This document shows positions 12,001 through 23,739 of a DNA stretch of 64,000 nucleotides, one piece after another. Within the stretch, counting starts at the first letter, position 1; the number at the start of each line of letters is the position of its first letter. Source of the stretch: Laccaria trichodermophora (Eukaryota > Basidiomycota > Agaricomycetes > Agaricales > Hydnangiaceae); the NCBI GenBank assembly GCA_018417955.1, contig JACTVC010000002.1, forward strand, positions 3,162,001-3,226,000, read 5' to 3'. The translations under genes were made by a program, and so were the position numbers. The notes beneath the pieces were generated by a model. The model was not told the DNA's origin, searched no databases, and saw only the letters and a list, made by a program, of their open reading frames with translations.

Positions 12001-12770
12001 TTTCTTTGTTCTTGCTTGCCATCCGTAGGAGAGCAAGGTGTTTGCTTCCTGCAAGGAGGTCGTCAGGAATTTGAGGTAGTCCCGACTGACCTATAAGTTT
12101 CCGGAAGTTAAGCAGAGCTTTGGGCCAATTTTCTAGTCTGTCAAACCCCTGCAAGCAAGGAAAATTAGCTTGAGGATCAGAATATATATAAATCAACATA
12201 CAACAATCTTTCCACTATCCTGCTCAGACTTGTTGAAAGCCAAGGGAGGAAGTAGGCGACTGGGAGGATGCAAAACACCAGTTTCACAGTCAAGAGCCAA
12301 GACCTCAAATGTTCGATATGCACAAAGAATGGAAGCGAGGGTTTTGTACTCCCCCTTTGATGATGCAGTTGTCGCCGTCGGATGTAGGGTGACCGCGTTG
12401 GATGCTTTCAGGACATCTAAGCCTAGAAGTGGTGCTAATTCGTTAGAATTGACCACAAGTTCATCAAAGGCAAAGAGCGAGCGCTCAAATCGATTTAGCG
12501 AATTGATGAAGTGCTGAAAGCAGTCTGTTAAGTTACAATCAAGGTCACAGAGAAATAAAGTACCTTGTGAGGTGACATTATCTCAGTGAAGTCGGCCAAA
12601 GGCTTTGGCACTTGTATGATGTGTGGAGTGGCCCAAGGAAAGGCCAAGAACACAGGTGAGACAGCGCGGCATTCTGAAGGGCCTGATGGGGGTGAACCAG
12701 TATGAGTGCTTGCTTTAGTGAGAGTGGAAATGGTACAGACAATTAACCACGTGAGCCAAACTGGAAGCAT
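9079..12770 (-). pseudogene. JmjC/cupin-like oxygenase protein, 3' end cut off by E1b
   Basis: This is a multi-exon gene. Its N-terminal part (about 12770-11400) has a helical region with LLGLDVLKASNAVTLHPT and FRKLIGQSGLPQIPDDLL. The middle (11350-10320) is a long disordered Ser/Pro/Asp-rich stretch with basic clusters such as NPRKRSR. The C-terminal domain (about 10125-9080) reads as a double-stranded beta-helix oxygenase: HIDCDGF gives the H-x-D metal pair, RPGDELHML precedes the distal region, and PNSAHWVYGIDD supplies the likely distal His. A 46-nt intron at 9267-9312 (GTGAGT...TTGCAG) restores frame between these blocks. Known JmjC proteins are Fe(II)/2-oxoglutarate dioxygenases acting on protein or nucleic acid; the substrate here is unknown. 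The frame runs into the E1b hairpin at about 9079 and stops shortly after, so the copy probably lacks its natural C-terminus. The ATG at 12770 is tentative. Whether it is expressed cannot be told. Confidence 0.65.
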
Positions 12771-12843
12771 CAGAGTCCATAGCAGATTTCAAGTAGAAGA
12801 GATGGTGGCTGGAGAGGTCAACGTCAATACGTACAAACAAAAC

Positions 12844-12859
12844 TACCGCGCGCGCGGTA
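12844..12859. promoter_or_regulatory. GC-rich perfect palindrome upstream of the JmjC-like gene
   Basis: TACCGCGCGCGCGGTA is a 16-bp perfect palindrome about 75 bp upstream of the tentative ATG at 12770. The same core occurs at 52431-52452 upstream of the F-box/LRR gene. It could be a binding site for a dimeric factor or a small repeat, and the alternating CG run could form Z-DNA. Confidence 0.45.
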
Positions 12860-14072
12860 ATATTGTTTGCATTTGTTTTGGACGATGTATGGATAATATT
12901 TTACATAGACTAAGTACTAACTATCAGCCCTTTGTCGATTTTCATCCACGCGGCGTAAATTGAACATCCGTATAATTCATATAACTTGGAACATAACATA
13001 CAAATCATAGTCCTCGTGTCATCGTTCATTGCCCCCTTCTGCCCATCTCACTGCGGAGGGATGTTGTTGTACTTCGTCATTCACAACCGAATTTCGCAAA
13101 CGTCATTTGCCGTCATCCATGCAGTTGCTTTGCATCGTATGGAACGTCACCAATGGTGACGTCGTCCCTGTGTCTGCTGTCAACAAAGAGATGGAGGAGG
13201 TGTGTAACAAGACATAGCTGAAAGACTAGACAGTGACGATGGCATGCGTCGTCACTGTCTGGACGATGTTCCACATCGTCTTCAACTGATGACGTGGCCC
13301 TCGTTGTTGCCGTTGTCATTGCTGTTTGTCGTGATCGTCATTGGTGTGTCGTGATCCTGTGCGCCTGGTAGGTGGACCACTGAGGGTGGTCGGTCACAGA
13401 TTGATGATGATACAGCCGTGCTGATACTCTCGGCTAGGGAGATGGCGTGTCAGAATATGATGGTGCTTGATGTTGTGAATGGGAGGCGACGGGGGGATCA
13501 AATGTATGGATGGAGGAGAGAAAACGAGGAGGGGGCATAAAAGAAGGGAAAAGAAACGTACCAAACACCGACGACTTGCAGTACGTCGTCGGAGTCGTCG
13601 TCCCTCGGCCTTCTGCGCGTCGTCGTCATCGTCCCTCGTCCATCTGCGTCGCATACGTGACGTGGCACACTCGGGAAAGGTTCAAAAGGGCAAGAACACG
13701 CGTAAATGATCTTCAAAAGCAGTAAGTGAAGACTCAGTACACAAATCAATGGAAAACTCACATATTTTTCAAAGCTACGACCCACGGCGTGTTTGCACAA
13801 CATCGACGATATCTTCAACACGTTTGCCGGCCGTCGATACATCCTGTCGAGCGTTGGGAAGGTGGATCGAAGGCGGTAACTTGTTAAAATGGCTAAAGAT
13901 GAAAGGTAAGTCTGTGAATAGTTGCCTCATACCAAAAACTGATGACTTACCTTGAAGATCGACAACAGAACATCATAAATCCACAACGGACTTGCGTTGG
14001 AGGCAGTTGGGGCACAATTGCTGACGTGGCGAAGGATCGGATACGTTCCCGGGGTGCCAATGTGCCTAAATG
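12860..14072. other. Unassigned; possible exons on the minus strand
   Basis: No family is recognised. A minus-strand frame between about 14070 and 13755 looks spliced (donor GTAAGT and a nearby YAG near 13950-13895), but the frames on both sides do not clearly agree. 13280-13660 is rich in GAC/CGTC microsatellite-like sequence, which creates open frames on both strands without meaning. E2 begins at 14073 and may have separated these exons from their gene. Confidence 0.35.
13228..13260. repeat. Perfect 12-bp inverted repeat (hairpin)
   Basis: AGACAGTGACGA and its exact reverse complement TCGTCACTGTCT are separated by a 9-bp loop. The surrounding GAC/CGTC-rich sequence makes chance hairpins more likely, so its role is uncertain. 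Confidence 0.5.
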
Positions 14073-14129
14073 ATTGTGTTAGAGGCCATTGCAAGCATGG
14101 CAGAAACGAGTCCTCCTTTTTTTGCAAAG

Positions 14130-15850
14130 GCAATAGAAACCAATTTCTACTTTTTCTCCTTTTTTCTGTCTTTCTGGGTACATTTTTATCACAAACCAGT
14201 AAATCTTCCTATATAAGTCTTCTTCTGGATTCTAAACAAATTACCCCAGCATCATCACCATCAATAAAAAACATTTCTATGTTTTTCTTATTTTTTTCTT
14301 ATTTTCTCATTATATGCAGGTAGATTACCATATTTGGAAATCTACCCTAGAGCCTGAAACTGTTACCCAACATCATTACTAACAATAAGCACCATCCTTC
14401 AATTTTCACAGATTTTATGACTATTTTTAATGGATTACCATATTTGGATGTCTGCTCTATACCCTGAACACTTTAGCAAACTTATACTACAAAGTTGACT
14501 AATATACAATAAAAGACTGCAGATGTCAGACATAGACTACAAAGTTAGATTATCTCTACAACAGGAGCACTTTCAGTGTAGGGCTACAACTTCCATTTGT
14601 TGACTATTTTTGGTAACTGATCATGTGACAATCATCCCATCATCCCATTACCAATAGGCTGTAATAGACAAAGTTATTATTTGCTTGGTTTTCTCCAGTT
14701 TTTGATCAAAGTAGATGATATTTTCTTTTTTGGTATGGACTCTGAAGGTAGTGCCTGACATTCTACATACCATTCAAACTTTTTTTTTTTTTCAATTTTT
14801 CCACTATATTCCAGCAATTTTTGGATCTATTACCATATTTGGAGCTGGACCCTTGACCCTGACAACATTACCAAACATTATCGCAGCAATGAGCACCATC
14901 CACCATTTTTTTCTGATTTTTTGCCCATTTTCTGGCTATTCTTTGTTATATTACCATATTTGGAACTAGACTCTGGACCCTGACAATGTTACCCAATGAT
15001 ATCTAAGCACCATCCTCCATTTCTTTCTGATTTTATAACAGTTTTCTGGCTTTTTTTTGGATATATTACCATATATAGAACTAGACCCTGACAAGATTAC
15101 CCAATGTTATCACTGCAGTGGGCACCATCCCCCATTTTTTTCTGATTTTCTAGCTATTTTCTGGCTATTTTTGGGTCTATATTACTCTATTTGGAACTAG
15201 ACTCTGGACTCTGACAATGTTACCCAAGGTTATCACTGGCAATAAGCACCATCCCTCATTTCTTTCTGATTTTCTGGCTATTTTCTAGCTATCTCTGGTT
15301 ATATTACCATGATGAGAATAGCCTCTGAACCTTGACAACATTACCCAAGGTTATCACCACTATCCTCCATTTTTTTTTCTGATTTTCTGGCTATTGTTGG
15401 CTATATTACCATATTTGGAAATATACCCTGGACCCTGAAAACAACCTCCAACATCATTACCAGCAGTAAGCAGCACCCTCAATTTTTTTCTGATTTTTCT
15501 GCTATTTTATTGCTATTTTACATCTGAAAATGCACACATTTCCTTATTTAGAAATGTGCCCTGAACCCTGAAAACAAACTCCAACATCATTACCAGACTA
15601 CCCTCAATTTTTTGTGATTTTTGTGATTTTTCTGCTATTTTATTGCTGTTTTACATCTGGAAATGCGCACATTTCCTTATTTAGAAATGTGCCCTGAACC
15701 CTGAAAACAAACTCCAACATCATTACCAGACTACCCTCAATTTTTTGTGATTTTTGTGATTTTTCTGCTATTTTATTGCTATTTTACATCTGAAAATGCG
15801 CACATTTCCTTATTTAGAAATGCGCCCTGGACCCTGAAAACGACCCCCGA
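14130..15850 (+). repeat. AT-rich tandem array, period about 105-125 bp
   Basis: Repeated unit: a T-rich block (TTTCTGATTTTCTGGCTATT), then ATTACCATATTTGGAACTAG, then GACCCTGACAACATTACCC and AGCACCATCC. About 12-14 diverged units are present. The last three, from about 15480 to 15850, are nearly identical to each other. The same array occurs in E4. Confidence 0.75.
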
Positions 15851-15949
15851 CGTCGCCACCAACAGTGAGCAACACCCTAAGCTCATTGTCGCAAGCAGCA
15901 AGCCCTTTACAGCTAATATAATGTGTATAGGCTGGATTTGTAAGCATCG

Positions 15950-16039
15950 GAAATCTCCGAAAATGACGTACTTCCCTTGCGGGCTACCTTCAAAATCAAA
16001 GGTAGCCCGCAAGGGAAGTACGTCATTTTCGGCTATTTC
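15950..16039. repeat. Fold-back hairpin, 34-bp perfect arms
   Basis: Arms 15957-15990 and 15999-16032 are exact reverse complements (core GACGTACTTCCCTTGCGGGC) around an 8-base loop CAAAATCA. Similarity extends outward to 15950/16039 with two mismatches. Related to the hairpin at 16700-16795, but with the loop in the opposite orientation. Confidence 0.8.
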
Positions 16040-16439
16040 CAACACTTAGGAAAGTGACTCGATTAGTCATCATTTTTGCGAAAATAAAGATTTCTATGTA
16101 GCTCTGCCAATTCTGGTCCAAATGACACGGTTTTTTTTGCAGTATGCACTCCTTATTTGTAGGATTATTGTTCGTTGAGAATAGTTGAAGGTAAATATAA
16201 ATAAATAGTCCGAAATTAAATTTTATACTCTACAGCAGACTTTGGTTTCTGTATGCTGAAGTTGAACCCACGTGATATCACATGGTTTGAAACAAATACA
16301 AACAGTTTCATATACAACATGCATATGTACTTTCACATTCACAACATGTATCCTCACCATACAACCTTATCCAATCCATTGCAAATAGTGTTTGGCAAGT
16401 TGCACCTGTATATGTGTCCTGTTAACTGTTGCCTTCATT

Positions 16440-17310
16440 GTGGTCTTGGCCAGTCCAAACCCAATGAACTAAAATGTGTGTTCTGTAGAGGCTATGTCAG
16501 TGTGGTCTTGGCTAGTCCAAACCCAATAATGACATTTGCAGATAACATTGTCACTTGCATTTTGCACATGCATCACCCTTGTTCTGACTCTCTAGCTAGC
16601 TACCATCATCTTGGCCAGTCCAAATGTGGTTGCGAGTTACCAGATAATAGTAGACAAGTCTCTTTCTAAACTCAGAGAGGACACACGAAACGTGACAATT
16701 CGGAAGTATCCGAAAATGATGTACTTCCCTTGCAGGCTATGGTTGATTTTGAGGGTAGCCCGCAAGGGAAGTACGTCATTTTCGGATACTTCCGAAGACT
16801 CAACGTCAACTTCTGCTTGCTAAGTACAAACCCTGTTGTCATCGTCTTGGTCAATCCAAACATGACACAGAGCATTCTGTGATGCCACATCCATTGTGTT
16901 GTTGTCGTCTTGGTTAATCCAAACACAACACAGAGTATTCTGTGATGCCACATTAGCATGGTCATTGTCTTGAACAATCCAAACGCGACACACATAATGC
17001 CACATCCAAAGCAGGTGGTGTGCTGTTTGCTTTGCTGTCTTGCACTCTTTGTTGTCTTGGCCAGTCCAAACGATTTGTGCAATGTATCTATCTACCACAT
17101 CTTGTCTGTTTCCTTTGCATGCTTGTCATTGTCTTGGCCAGTCCAAACAATTCGAGTGCCACATGTCTACCATATTCATCTCACAGCAATATTTCATTTG
17201 GGTGGGGATCTGGTCAACTTGTAATGCGTGTCTTGACTCTTGCTCATGTGGCTGTGTGTAGTTTGTTGGTGGAATGGTACATTGCCGTCTTGGCTGGTCC
17301 AAACACAATG
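16440..17310 (+). repeat. Field of dispersed TTGGCCAGTCCAAAC motifs
   Basis: At least nine copies or near-copies of CTTGGCCAGTCCAAAC occur at irregular 50-230-bp spacing (for example near 16445, 16508, 16610, 16843, 16905, 16964, 17056, 17131 and 17287). They are often preceded by CATTGT or GTTGT and followed by a GCCACATCTACCA-like box. The motif contains the dyad TTGG-N5-CCAA. The field recurs in E4 at 57440-57960. Confidence 0.65.
16700..16795. repeat. Fold-back hairpin, 40-bp arms
   Basis: Arms 16700-16739 and 16756-16795 are reverse complements with two mismatches, both of C/T type in the left arm (GATG for GACG, GCAGG for GCGGG). The 16-base loop (16740-16755) reads as the reverse complement of the loop region of the hairpin at 15950-16039. 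Confidence 0.8.
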
Positions 17311-17319
17311 AAAGTTCTC

Positions 17320-18550
17320 TGTCAATGCGGCTTCGATTTTCATGATCTTGAGCTCGTTTGGATAGCCCCACACTCTGTGAAGATGCTCCCAAAAACCGTT
17401 TACAAAACGGTTGAGGTTGCGGGGAGCTAGGTCAGTTTCCATTTGCGCTTTTTTGCCCTTATGCTCACAACTCCCCAGAACCTCAATCTGCGTCGGTTTT
17501 TGTGATCAATGACTCGTTCGGATACCCCTACACTCCGCTAAGACGCTCCCAAAAACCGCTTACAAAACGGTTAAGGTCTCGTCGAGCGAGGTCGGTTTCT
17601 ATTAAGTATCACTTTTTTGCCCTTATGCTCACAACTCCCCAGGACCTCAATCTGTATCGATTTTTGTGATGAAGGACTTGTTCGGATACCCGTACACTCC
17701 GCTAAGACGCTCCCCCAAACCGCTTACAAAACGGTTGAGGTCTCGTGGAGCTAGGTCAGTTTCTATTATCGCTTTTTTGCCCTTATGCTCACAACTCCCC
17801 AGAACCTCAATCTGCTTCGATTTTCGCGATCGAGGACTCGTTCGGATACCCCTACACTCCGCCGAGACGCTCCCCAAAACAGCTTACAAAATGGTTAAGG
17901 TCTCGTGGAGCTAGGTGAGTTTCTATTATCGCTTTTTTGCCCTTGTGCTCACAACTCCCCAGAACCTCAATCTGGGTCGATTTTTGTGATCAAGGACTCG
18001 TTCGGATACCCCTACACTCCGCTAAGACGCTCCCAAAAACAGCTTACAAACTGGTTAAGGTCTCGTGGAGCTAGGTAGTTTCTATTATCGCTTTTTTGCC
18101 CTTGTGCTCACAACTCCCCAGAACCTCAATCTGCGTCGAGTTTTGTGATCAAGGACTCGTTCGGATACCCGTACACTCCGCTAAGACGCTCCCAAAAACC
18201 GCTTACAAAACGGTTAAGGTCTCGTCGAGCGAGGTCAGTTTCTATTATCGCTTTTTTGCCCTTATGCCCACAACTCCCCAGGACCTCAATCTGTATCGAT
18301 TTTTGTGATGAAGGACTTGTTCGGATACCCGTACACTCCGCTAAGACGCTCCCCCAAACCGCTTACAAAACGGTTGAGGTCTCGTGGAGCTAGGTCAGTT
18401 TCTATTATCGCTTTTTTGCCCTTGTGCTCACAACTCCCCAGAACCTCAATCTGCATCGAGTTTTGTGATCAAGGACTCGTTCGGATACCCCTACACTCCG
18501 CTAAGACGCTCCCCAAAACAGCTTACAAACTGGTTAAGGTCTCGTGGAGC
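17320..18550 (+). repeat. 160-bp satellite, E2 block 1 (about 8 units)
   Basis: The unit landmark CGTTCGGATACCC recurs at about 17521, 17685, 17845, 18005, 18164, 18323 and 18483, a period of 159-164 bp. Each unit holds the small dyad AACCGCTTACAAAACGGTT, then GGTCTCGTGGAGCTAGG and CTCACAACTCCCCAG. Because the unit is not a multiple of three and has few stops, it produces overlapping 60-100-codon frames that are not genes. Confidence 0.9.
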
Positions 18551-19159
18551 ACATATGTTAGTCACGTTGTGCCTTACCTAATGGAGTAGCCGGATGTGAC
18601 AAAACACCATACTACATGGGCCCAGCCGGACGGCCCGAATCTTATGATGTGCCTTTAGTGATGGTGCGGCCGCAATCCTTACAGGGACTCACTAGCATGT
18701 GCTGGCTGTCCTTTTCACCAATGGCATAGTGTCTCGCCGGCGGAGATGTCCTGATGCCCGGCGGGGAGAGTTGCGGTGTACCCTGTCCTCTGGCGGCACA
18801 AGTTGCGGCGTACCATGTAAACATAGATGGTGATCATACATAGTGATAGGGCTGCAGTCATCAGTTAAATGTCATGAATTTGAGCCATTACAACTGAAAA
18901 ATATACTGAATGATTAATCACAATGAGAGTCCTACTGCAAGGTGATGAGATACTGTAATTTCTTTTGAAACACAAGCAGTCTTCATTAACTATTGTCCAT
19001 ATCATGTCCCCCCAGATATACAGCTGAATATAACAGACCAGCAGAACACCTTCCAATAAAAACACATTGCCTTTTCATAAGAGACACTTTTTGAATAGCT
19101 GTGTTGGAGGTCTAGAGCAATATATATATATAATAAAGCTCTGTTGCAGCAGTGCAGTT

Positions 19160-19860
19160 TTTTCAAAGAGGCACCGCAAGACCAATGTATTTTTTTCACC
19201 GCCGGCATAGGTGGCACTGCCAGCACAATGTATTACTTTTTAAAATGGCACTGCCGGAGCAATGTATTATTTTTAAAATGGCACCACTGGCACAATGTAT
19301 TATTTTTTAAAATGGCACCGCCGGAGCAATGTATTTTTTTTAAATGGCACCGCCGGCACAATGTATTACTTTTTAAAATGGCACCGCCAGAGCAATGTAT
19401 TTTTTTTAAAATGGCACGCTGGCACAATGTATTATTTTTTAAAATGGCACCGCCGGGGCAATGTATTATTTTTCGAAATGGCACCGCCGGAGCAATGTAT
19501 TTTTTTAAAATGGCACCGCCGGAGCAATGTATTTTTTTTAAATGGCACCGCCGGCACAATGTATTACTTTTTAAAATGGCACCGCCGGAGCAATGTATTT
19601 TTTTTAAAATGGCACGCTGGCACAATGTATTATTTTTTAAAATGGCACCGCCGGGGCAATGTATTATTTTTCGAAATGGCACCGCCGGAGCAATGTATTT
19701 TTTTTAAATGGCACTGCCAGCACAATGTATTCCTTTTTAAAATGGCACCGCCGGAGCAATGTATTTTTTTAAAAATGGCACTGCTGGCACAATGTATTAT
19801 TTTTTAAAATGGCACCACCGGGGCAATGTATTACTTTTTGAAATGGCACCGCTGGAGCAA
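19160..19860 (+). repeat. Minisatellite, about 37-bp unit
   Basis: Unit: GGCACCGCCGGAGCAATGTA followed by a T-run and AAAAT. About 18 copies. A higher-order duplication of about 200 bp is visible, with 19320-19490 repeated at 19520-19690. The apparent 149-187-codon frames on both strands are translations of the repeat, not genes. Confidence 0.9.
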
Positions 19861-19892
19861 TGTTTTTTTTTTTTTTCAAACATGGCACTGCT

Positions 19893-20515
19893 GGGGATGG
19901 TATATTGCAGGAGGTAGATTGTGGAGGGTATATTGCAGGGGGGTATATTGTGGTATATTGCGGCTGCAGAGGGTATATTGCAGGAGGTAGATTGTGGAGG
20001 GTATATTGCAGCTGTGGAGGGTATATTGCGGGAGGTATATCGTGGGAGGTATATTGCGGCTGTGGAGGGTATATTGCGGGAGGTATATTGCAGAGGATAT
20101 ATTGCAGCTGCAGAGGGTATATTGCAGGGGGTATATTGTGGTATATTGCGGCTGCGGAGGGTATATTGCAGGAGGTAGATTGTGGAGGGTATATTGCAGC
20201 TGTGGAGGGTATATTGTGGGAGGTATATTGCGGGAGGTAGATTGCGGGAGGTAGATTGAAGAGGGTATATTGCAGCTGCGGAGGGTATATTGCGGGAGGT
20301 ATATTGCAGGAGGTATATTGCAGGAGGTATATTGCGGGAGGTATATTGCGGGAGGTATATTGCGGGAGGTATATTGCGGGAGGTATATTGTGGAGGATAT
20401 ATTGCAGCTGCAGAGGGTATATTGCAGGGGGTATATTGCAGAGGGTAGATTGTGGCTGCGGAGGGTATATTGCAGGAGGTAAATTGCGGAGGGTATATTG
20501 CAGCTGCAGTGGATA
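19893..20515 (+). repeat. Minisatellite, 15-bp unit
   Basis: Unit GGAGGTATATTGCGG with variants (GGAGGGTATATTGCA, an added GCTGC). Around 40 copies. The 15-bp length keeps all frames open on both strands, which explains frames of up to 271 codons on the minus strand. These are rejected as genes. Confidence 0.9.
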
Positions 20516-20629
20516 GACTACAGAGGGGAGACTCATCTGGATCCTTCAAAGGGGTTTGGAAGAAAGTATATAAACCTCTGTACATGCTCACAAGTGTGTT
20601 TTGAAGAGTCACTTATGTGAAATACCTTT

Positions 20630-21110
20630 TCACAGATTGTTTCAGCTGCACAGAATGTAAAAATGACTGTCAACCCACATAAAAACTACCTCTGGAGAGC
20701 TGGAGAAAGCAGGATTTGAACAAGCTAGACCCAACAGTAAGTTACCTAGGAAAAGAAAAAGTCTTGATGGTGTTCATTGTAAATTTTAACTTTTTACAAG
20801 CTGTTTCAGCTCTGCAGAACATAATAATGGCTGTTACCTCATGTAAAAGCCACCTCTGTAAAGCTGGAGAAGTCAGGATTCGAACAAGCTAGGCCCGACA
20901 ATAAGTTGTTTGGGGAAAAGAAAAGTCTTGATGGTTTCTATCATAAAAAGTACCATTTCACAGGTTGTTTCAGCCCCGCAACATGTAATAATGACTTTTG
21001 ACTCATGTAAAAACCACCCTTGAAAAGCTTGAAAAGGGACAATTCCAACGAGCTAGGCCCGACGATAAGTTGTTCGGGGAAAAAAAAAGTCTTGATGATT
21101 TTTGTTGTAA
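20630..21110 (+). repeat. Three copies of a 163-bp tandem unit
   Basis: TGTTTCAGC landmarks lie at about 20638, 20801 and 20964. Each unit contains TCATGTAAAA, GGATTCGAACAAGCTAGGCCC (variants) and AAAAGTCTTGATGG. The reverse strand of the second unit shows a B-box-like TGTTCGAATCC, but no matching A-box or cloverleaf was seen. Confidence 0.8.
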
Positions 21111-21589
21111 TGCCACAATGCAATCAAGGTTTGATAGAGATTATCAACATAAAACCCTCTTTTCTGTGTTTGTTGACAAAAACAAAACATCTCTTGAAGA
21201 TTTTAACATGGTAATTACCATGGCATTGAGGTCTATCACCTGGCTGGTTTTCAGGTTACATGGATTGAAATTGGGTGAGTGCGTCGTTGTTTGTCGGGAT
21301 GCAGGGTCTGTTTGCATGCGGCGGAGGGCCCATGCACCAAGCGCATCACCTCAATTTGGAAATGTCTCAGGCACAAACTGAAACTTTGATGGTCCCTGCC
21401 TGGCAACAAGCAAAATAGCCGAACCATCCTTGTTGCCGCAACACCCTTTTCTGGTCCTGTATAATGCATACTTGGTTATCTCTGGCTATCAGAGCCAGAG
21501 CTCATATTGAGAGAAAGTGTGCACAGCTAAAGTTTGAAGGACCATTAGATTGGTGGTGTTTTTGGGGCAATGTGTAGTGCTTTGCTTGG

Positions 21590-23260
21590 CAGGGTGTTCT
21601 ATGTGGTGGGTAGTCCAATGGAGTATCATAAAGAAATGACACCGCCGGCAGAGCAATATTTGCAGAGGGATTGTGTACTCAAATATATTTTCAGGGTAAA
21701 TGTGTCAAATATATTCTAACAGGCTATTACACATTTTTCAAGATGGAAGTGGAGGCAATGTGCAGTGGCTGGTCTGGTGGAGTATCATAAGAAAATGACA
21801 CCACTGGCAGAGCAATATTTGCGGGGGTATTGTGTACTTAGATATGTTTTTGGTGTGAATGTCTCAAACACATCCTAACAGGCCATTATAAATTTTCGAT
21901 ATAAAAGCAGAGGCAATGTGTGGTGGCTGGTCCGGCGGTGTATCATAAAGAAAATGACACTGCCGGCGAAGCAATATTTGTGGAGGCATTGTGTACTTAA
22001 ATATGTTTTCGGTGTAAACATGTCAAAAATATTCTAACATGCTATTATAAATTTTCAATATAAAAGCAGAGGCGATTTGCGGTGGCTGGCCTGGCGGCGT
22101 ATAATAAAAAAATGACACTGCCGGCGAAGCAATATTTGCAGAGATATTGTGTACTTAAATATATTTTTAGCTGTAAAGATGTAAATATTCTAACAGGCTA
22201 TTATAAGTTTTCAATATAAATGCGGAGGTGACTTGCGGTGGCTGGTCCGGCGGCGTATCATAAAAAAATGACACCGCCGGCGAAGCAATATTTGCAGTGG
22301 CATTGTGTACTTAAACATGTTTTTAGTATAAACATGTCAAAAATATTTTAACAGGCTATTATAAATTTTCAATATAAAAGCGGAGGCGATTTGCAGTGGC
22401 TGGCCCGGCGGCGTATCATAAAAATGACACCGCCGGCGAAGCAATATTTGCAGTGGCATCGTGTACTTAAACATGTTTTTAGTATAAACATGTCAAAAAT
22501 ATTTTAACAGGCTATTATAAATTTTCAATATAAAAGCGGAGGCGATTTGCAGTGGCTGGCCCGGCGGCGTATCATAAAAATGACACCGCCGGCGAAGCAA
22601 TATTTGCAGTGGCATCGTGTACTTAAACATGTTTTTAGTATAAACATGTCAAAAATATTTTAACAGGCTATTATAAATTTTCAATATAAAAGCGGTGGCT
22701 GGCCCGGCGGCGTATTATAAAAATGACACCGCCGGCGAAGCAATATTTGCGGTGGAATCATGTACTTAAATATGTTTTTAGTATAAACATGTCAAAAATA
22801 TTCTAACAGGCTATTATAAATTTTCAATATAAAAGCGGAGGCGATTTGCGGTGGCTGGCCCGGCGGTGTATCATGAAAAATGACACCGCCGGCAGGGCAA
22901 TATTTGTGGAGGTATCGTGTACTTGAATATGTTTTTAGTATAAACATGTCAAAAGTATTCTAACACACTATTATAAATTTTCAATATAAATGCGGAGGCG
23001 ATTTGCGGTGGCTGGCCCAGCAGCATATCATAAAAAATGACACCACCGGTGGGGCAATATTTGCAGAGGTATTGTGTACTTAGATATCTTTTCAGTGTAA
23101 ATGTGTCAAACTTCGTTATAATTTTTTTTCTATGTTTGCGGAGTCAATGTGCAGTGGTTGGTCCGGCGGTGTACCATAAAAAAATTATATAACCAGTGGA
23201 GCAATATTTGCAGAGGAATCGCCTTGCTGGTGTACTCAAATACTTTTGCAGATTAAATTG
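21590..23260 (+). repeat. Satellite, about 157-bp unit, 10-11 copies
   Basis: GCAATATTTGC recurs at about 21652, 21813, 21970, 22128, 22286, 22441, 22600, 22740, 22898 and 23055. Each unit pairs CCGGCGGYGT with ACACCGCCGG about 15 bp further on, a strong dyad. Neighbouring units at about 22270-22620 are almost identical, so amplification is partly recent. Confidence 0.9.
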
Positions 23261-23739
23261 AAGCTTCTTCCAACAGATCATTCCAATATGTGTCATTTTT
23301 GCAGAGGCAATGTGTGGTGCTTAGTCCAGTGGAGTGTTTCAGAAACAATGTGCAGTGCTTAGTCTGGCAGAGTGATTCCACTCAAATTGTAGCAAACAGC
23401 ATACATAGGTTGATAACATTATGCATGATTGATATAAGCCAGACTTGTAATCCTAAGTATTCAACTGGATGATGGCCGCCGGCGTGTCACCAACACCCCG
23501 GCGGAGGGCAGCCCCGCACTGGGTTATGACATTCAAGGTACACCCAGCCGCTCCAGTGGTATGGGACATTGTTGCTGACGGCCCACACATAGTTACTGGT
23601 GGATTGTTCAGGGTCCGGCCGCCCCTTTGACAATGGGGTCCGGTAATCAAACCGGCTGTCCGGCTAGGCCCTTACCATTTGATGGATTGTCAGGGCAGGG
23701 TGGCCCATTACTAATGAGCCAAGGTGACTAACATAACTG

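Larger units (their letters stand above)
18551..23739 (+). mobile_element. 5.19-kb non-autonomous element with inverted ends and 8-bp target duplication
   Basis: The left end (ACATATGTTAGTCAC...) and the reverse complement of the right end (CAGTTATGTTAGTCAC...) share TATGTTAGTCAC and weaker similarity for roughly 100 bp, including AGCCGGAC. CGTGGAGC, which belongs to the host satellite, is present on both sides (18543-18550 and 23740-23747). Eight-bp duplications are typical of hAT and a few other DNA transposon groups. The interior holds no transposase, only four different tandem arrays and a short unique part, so it would depend on an enzyme elsewhere. It inserted into the 160-bp satellite of E2. 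Confidence 0.75.

Noticed and set aside
17647..18589. Many 60-110-codon frames with shared peptides (SFGYPYTPLRRS...)
   Set aside because: They follow the 160-bp satellite period and change frame from unit to unit. The unit length is not a multiple of three, so no stable protein is encoded.
19893..20515. Possible CRISPR-like array
   Set aside because: The units are contiguous with no unique spacers, there is no cas-like gene, and the genome is eukaryotic.
19769..20612. Long minus-strand frames of 255 and 271 codons
   Set aside because: They are translations of the 15-bp minisatellite (length divisible by three), open in several frames on both strands, with no start context, introns or non-repeat domain.
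20800..20930. tRNA- or SINE-like B-box (TGTTCGAATCC) on the minus strand
   Set aside because: No A-box at a suitable distance, no cloverleaf and no terminal T-run. The word is part of a tandem unit and is mutated in the other units.
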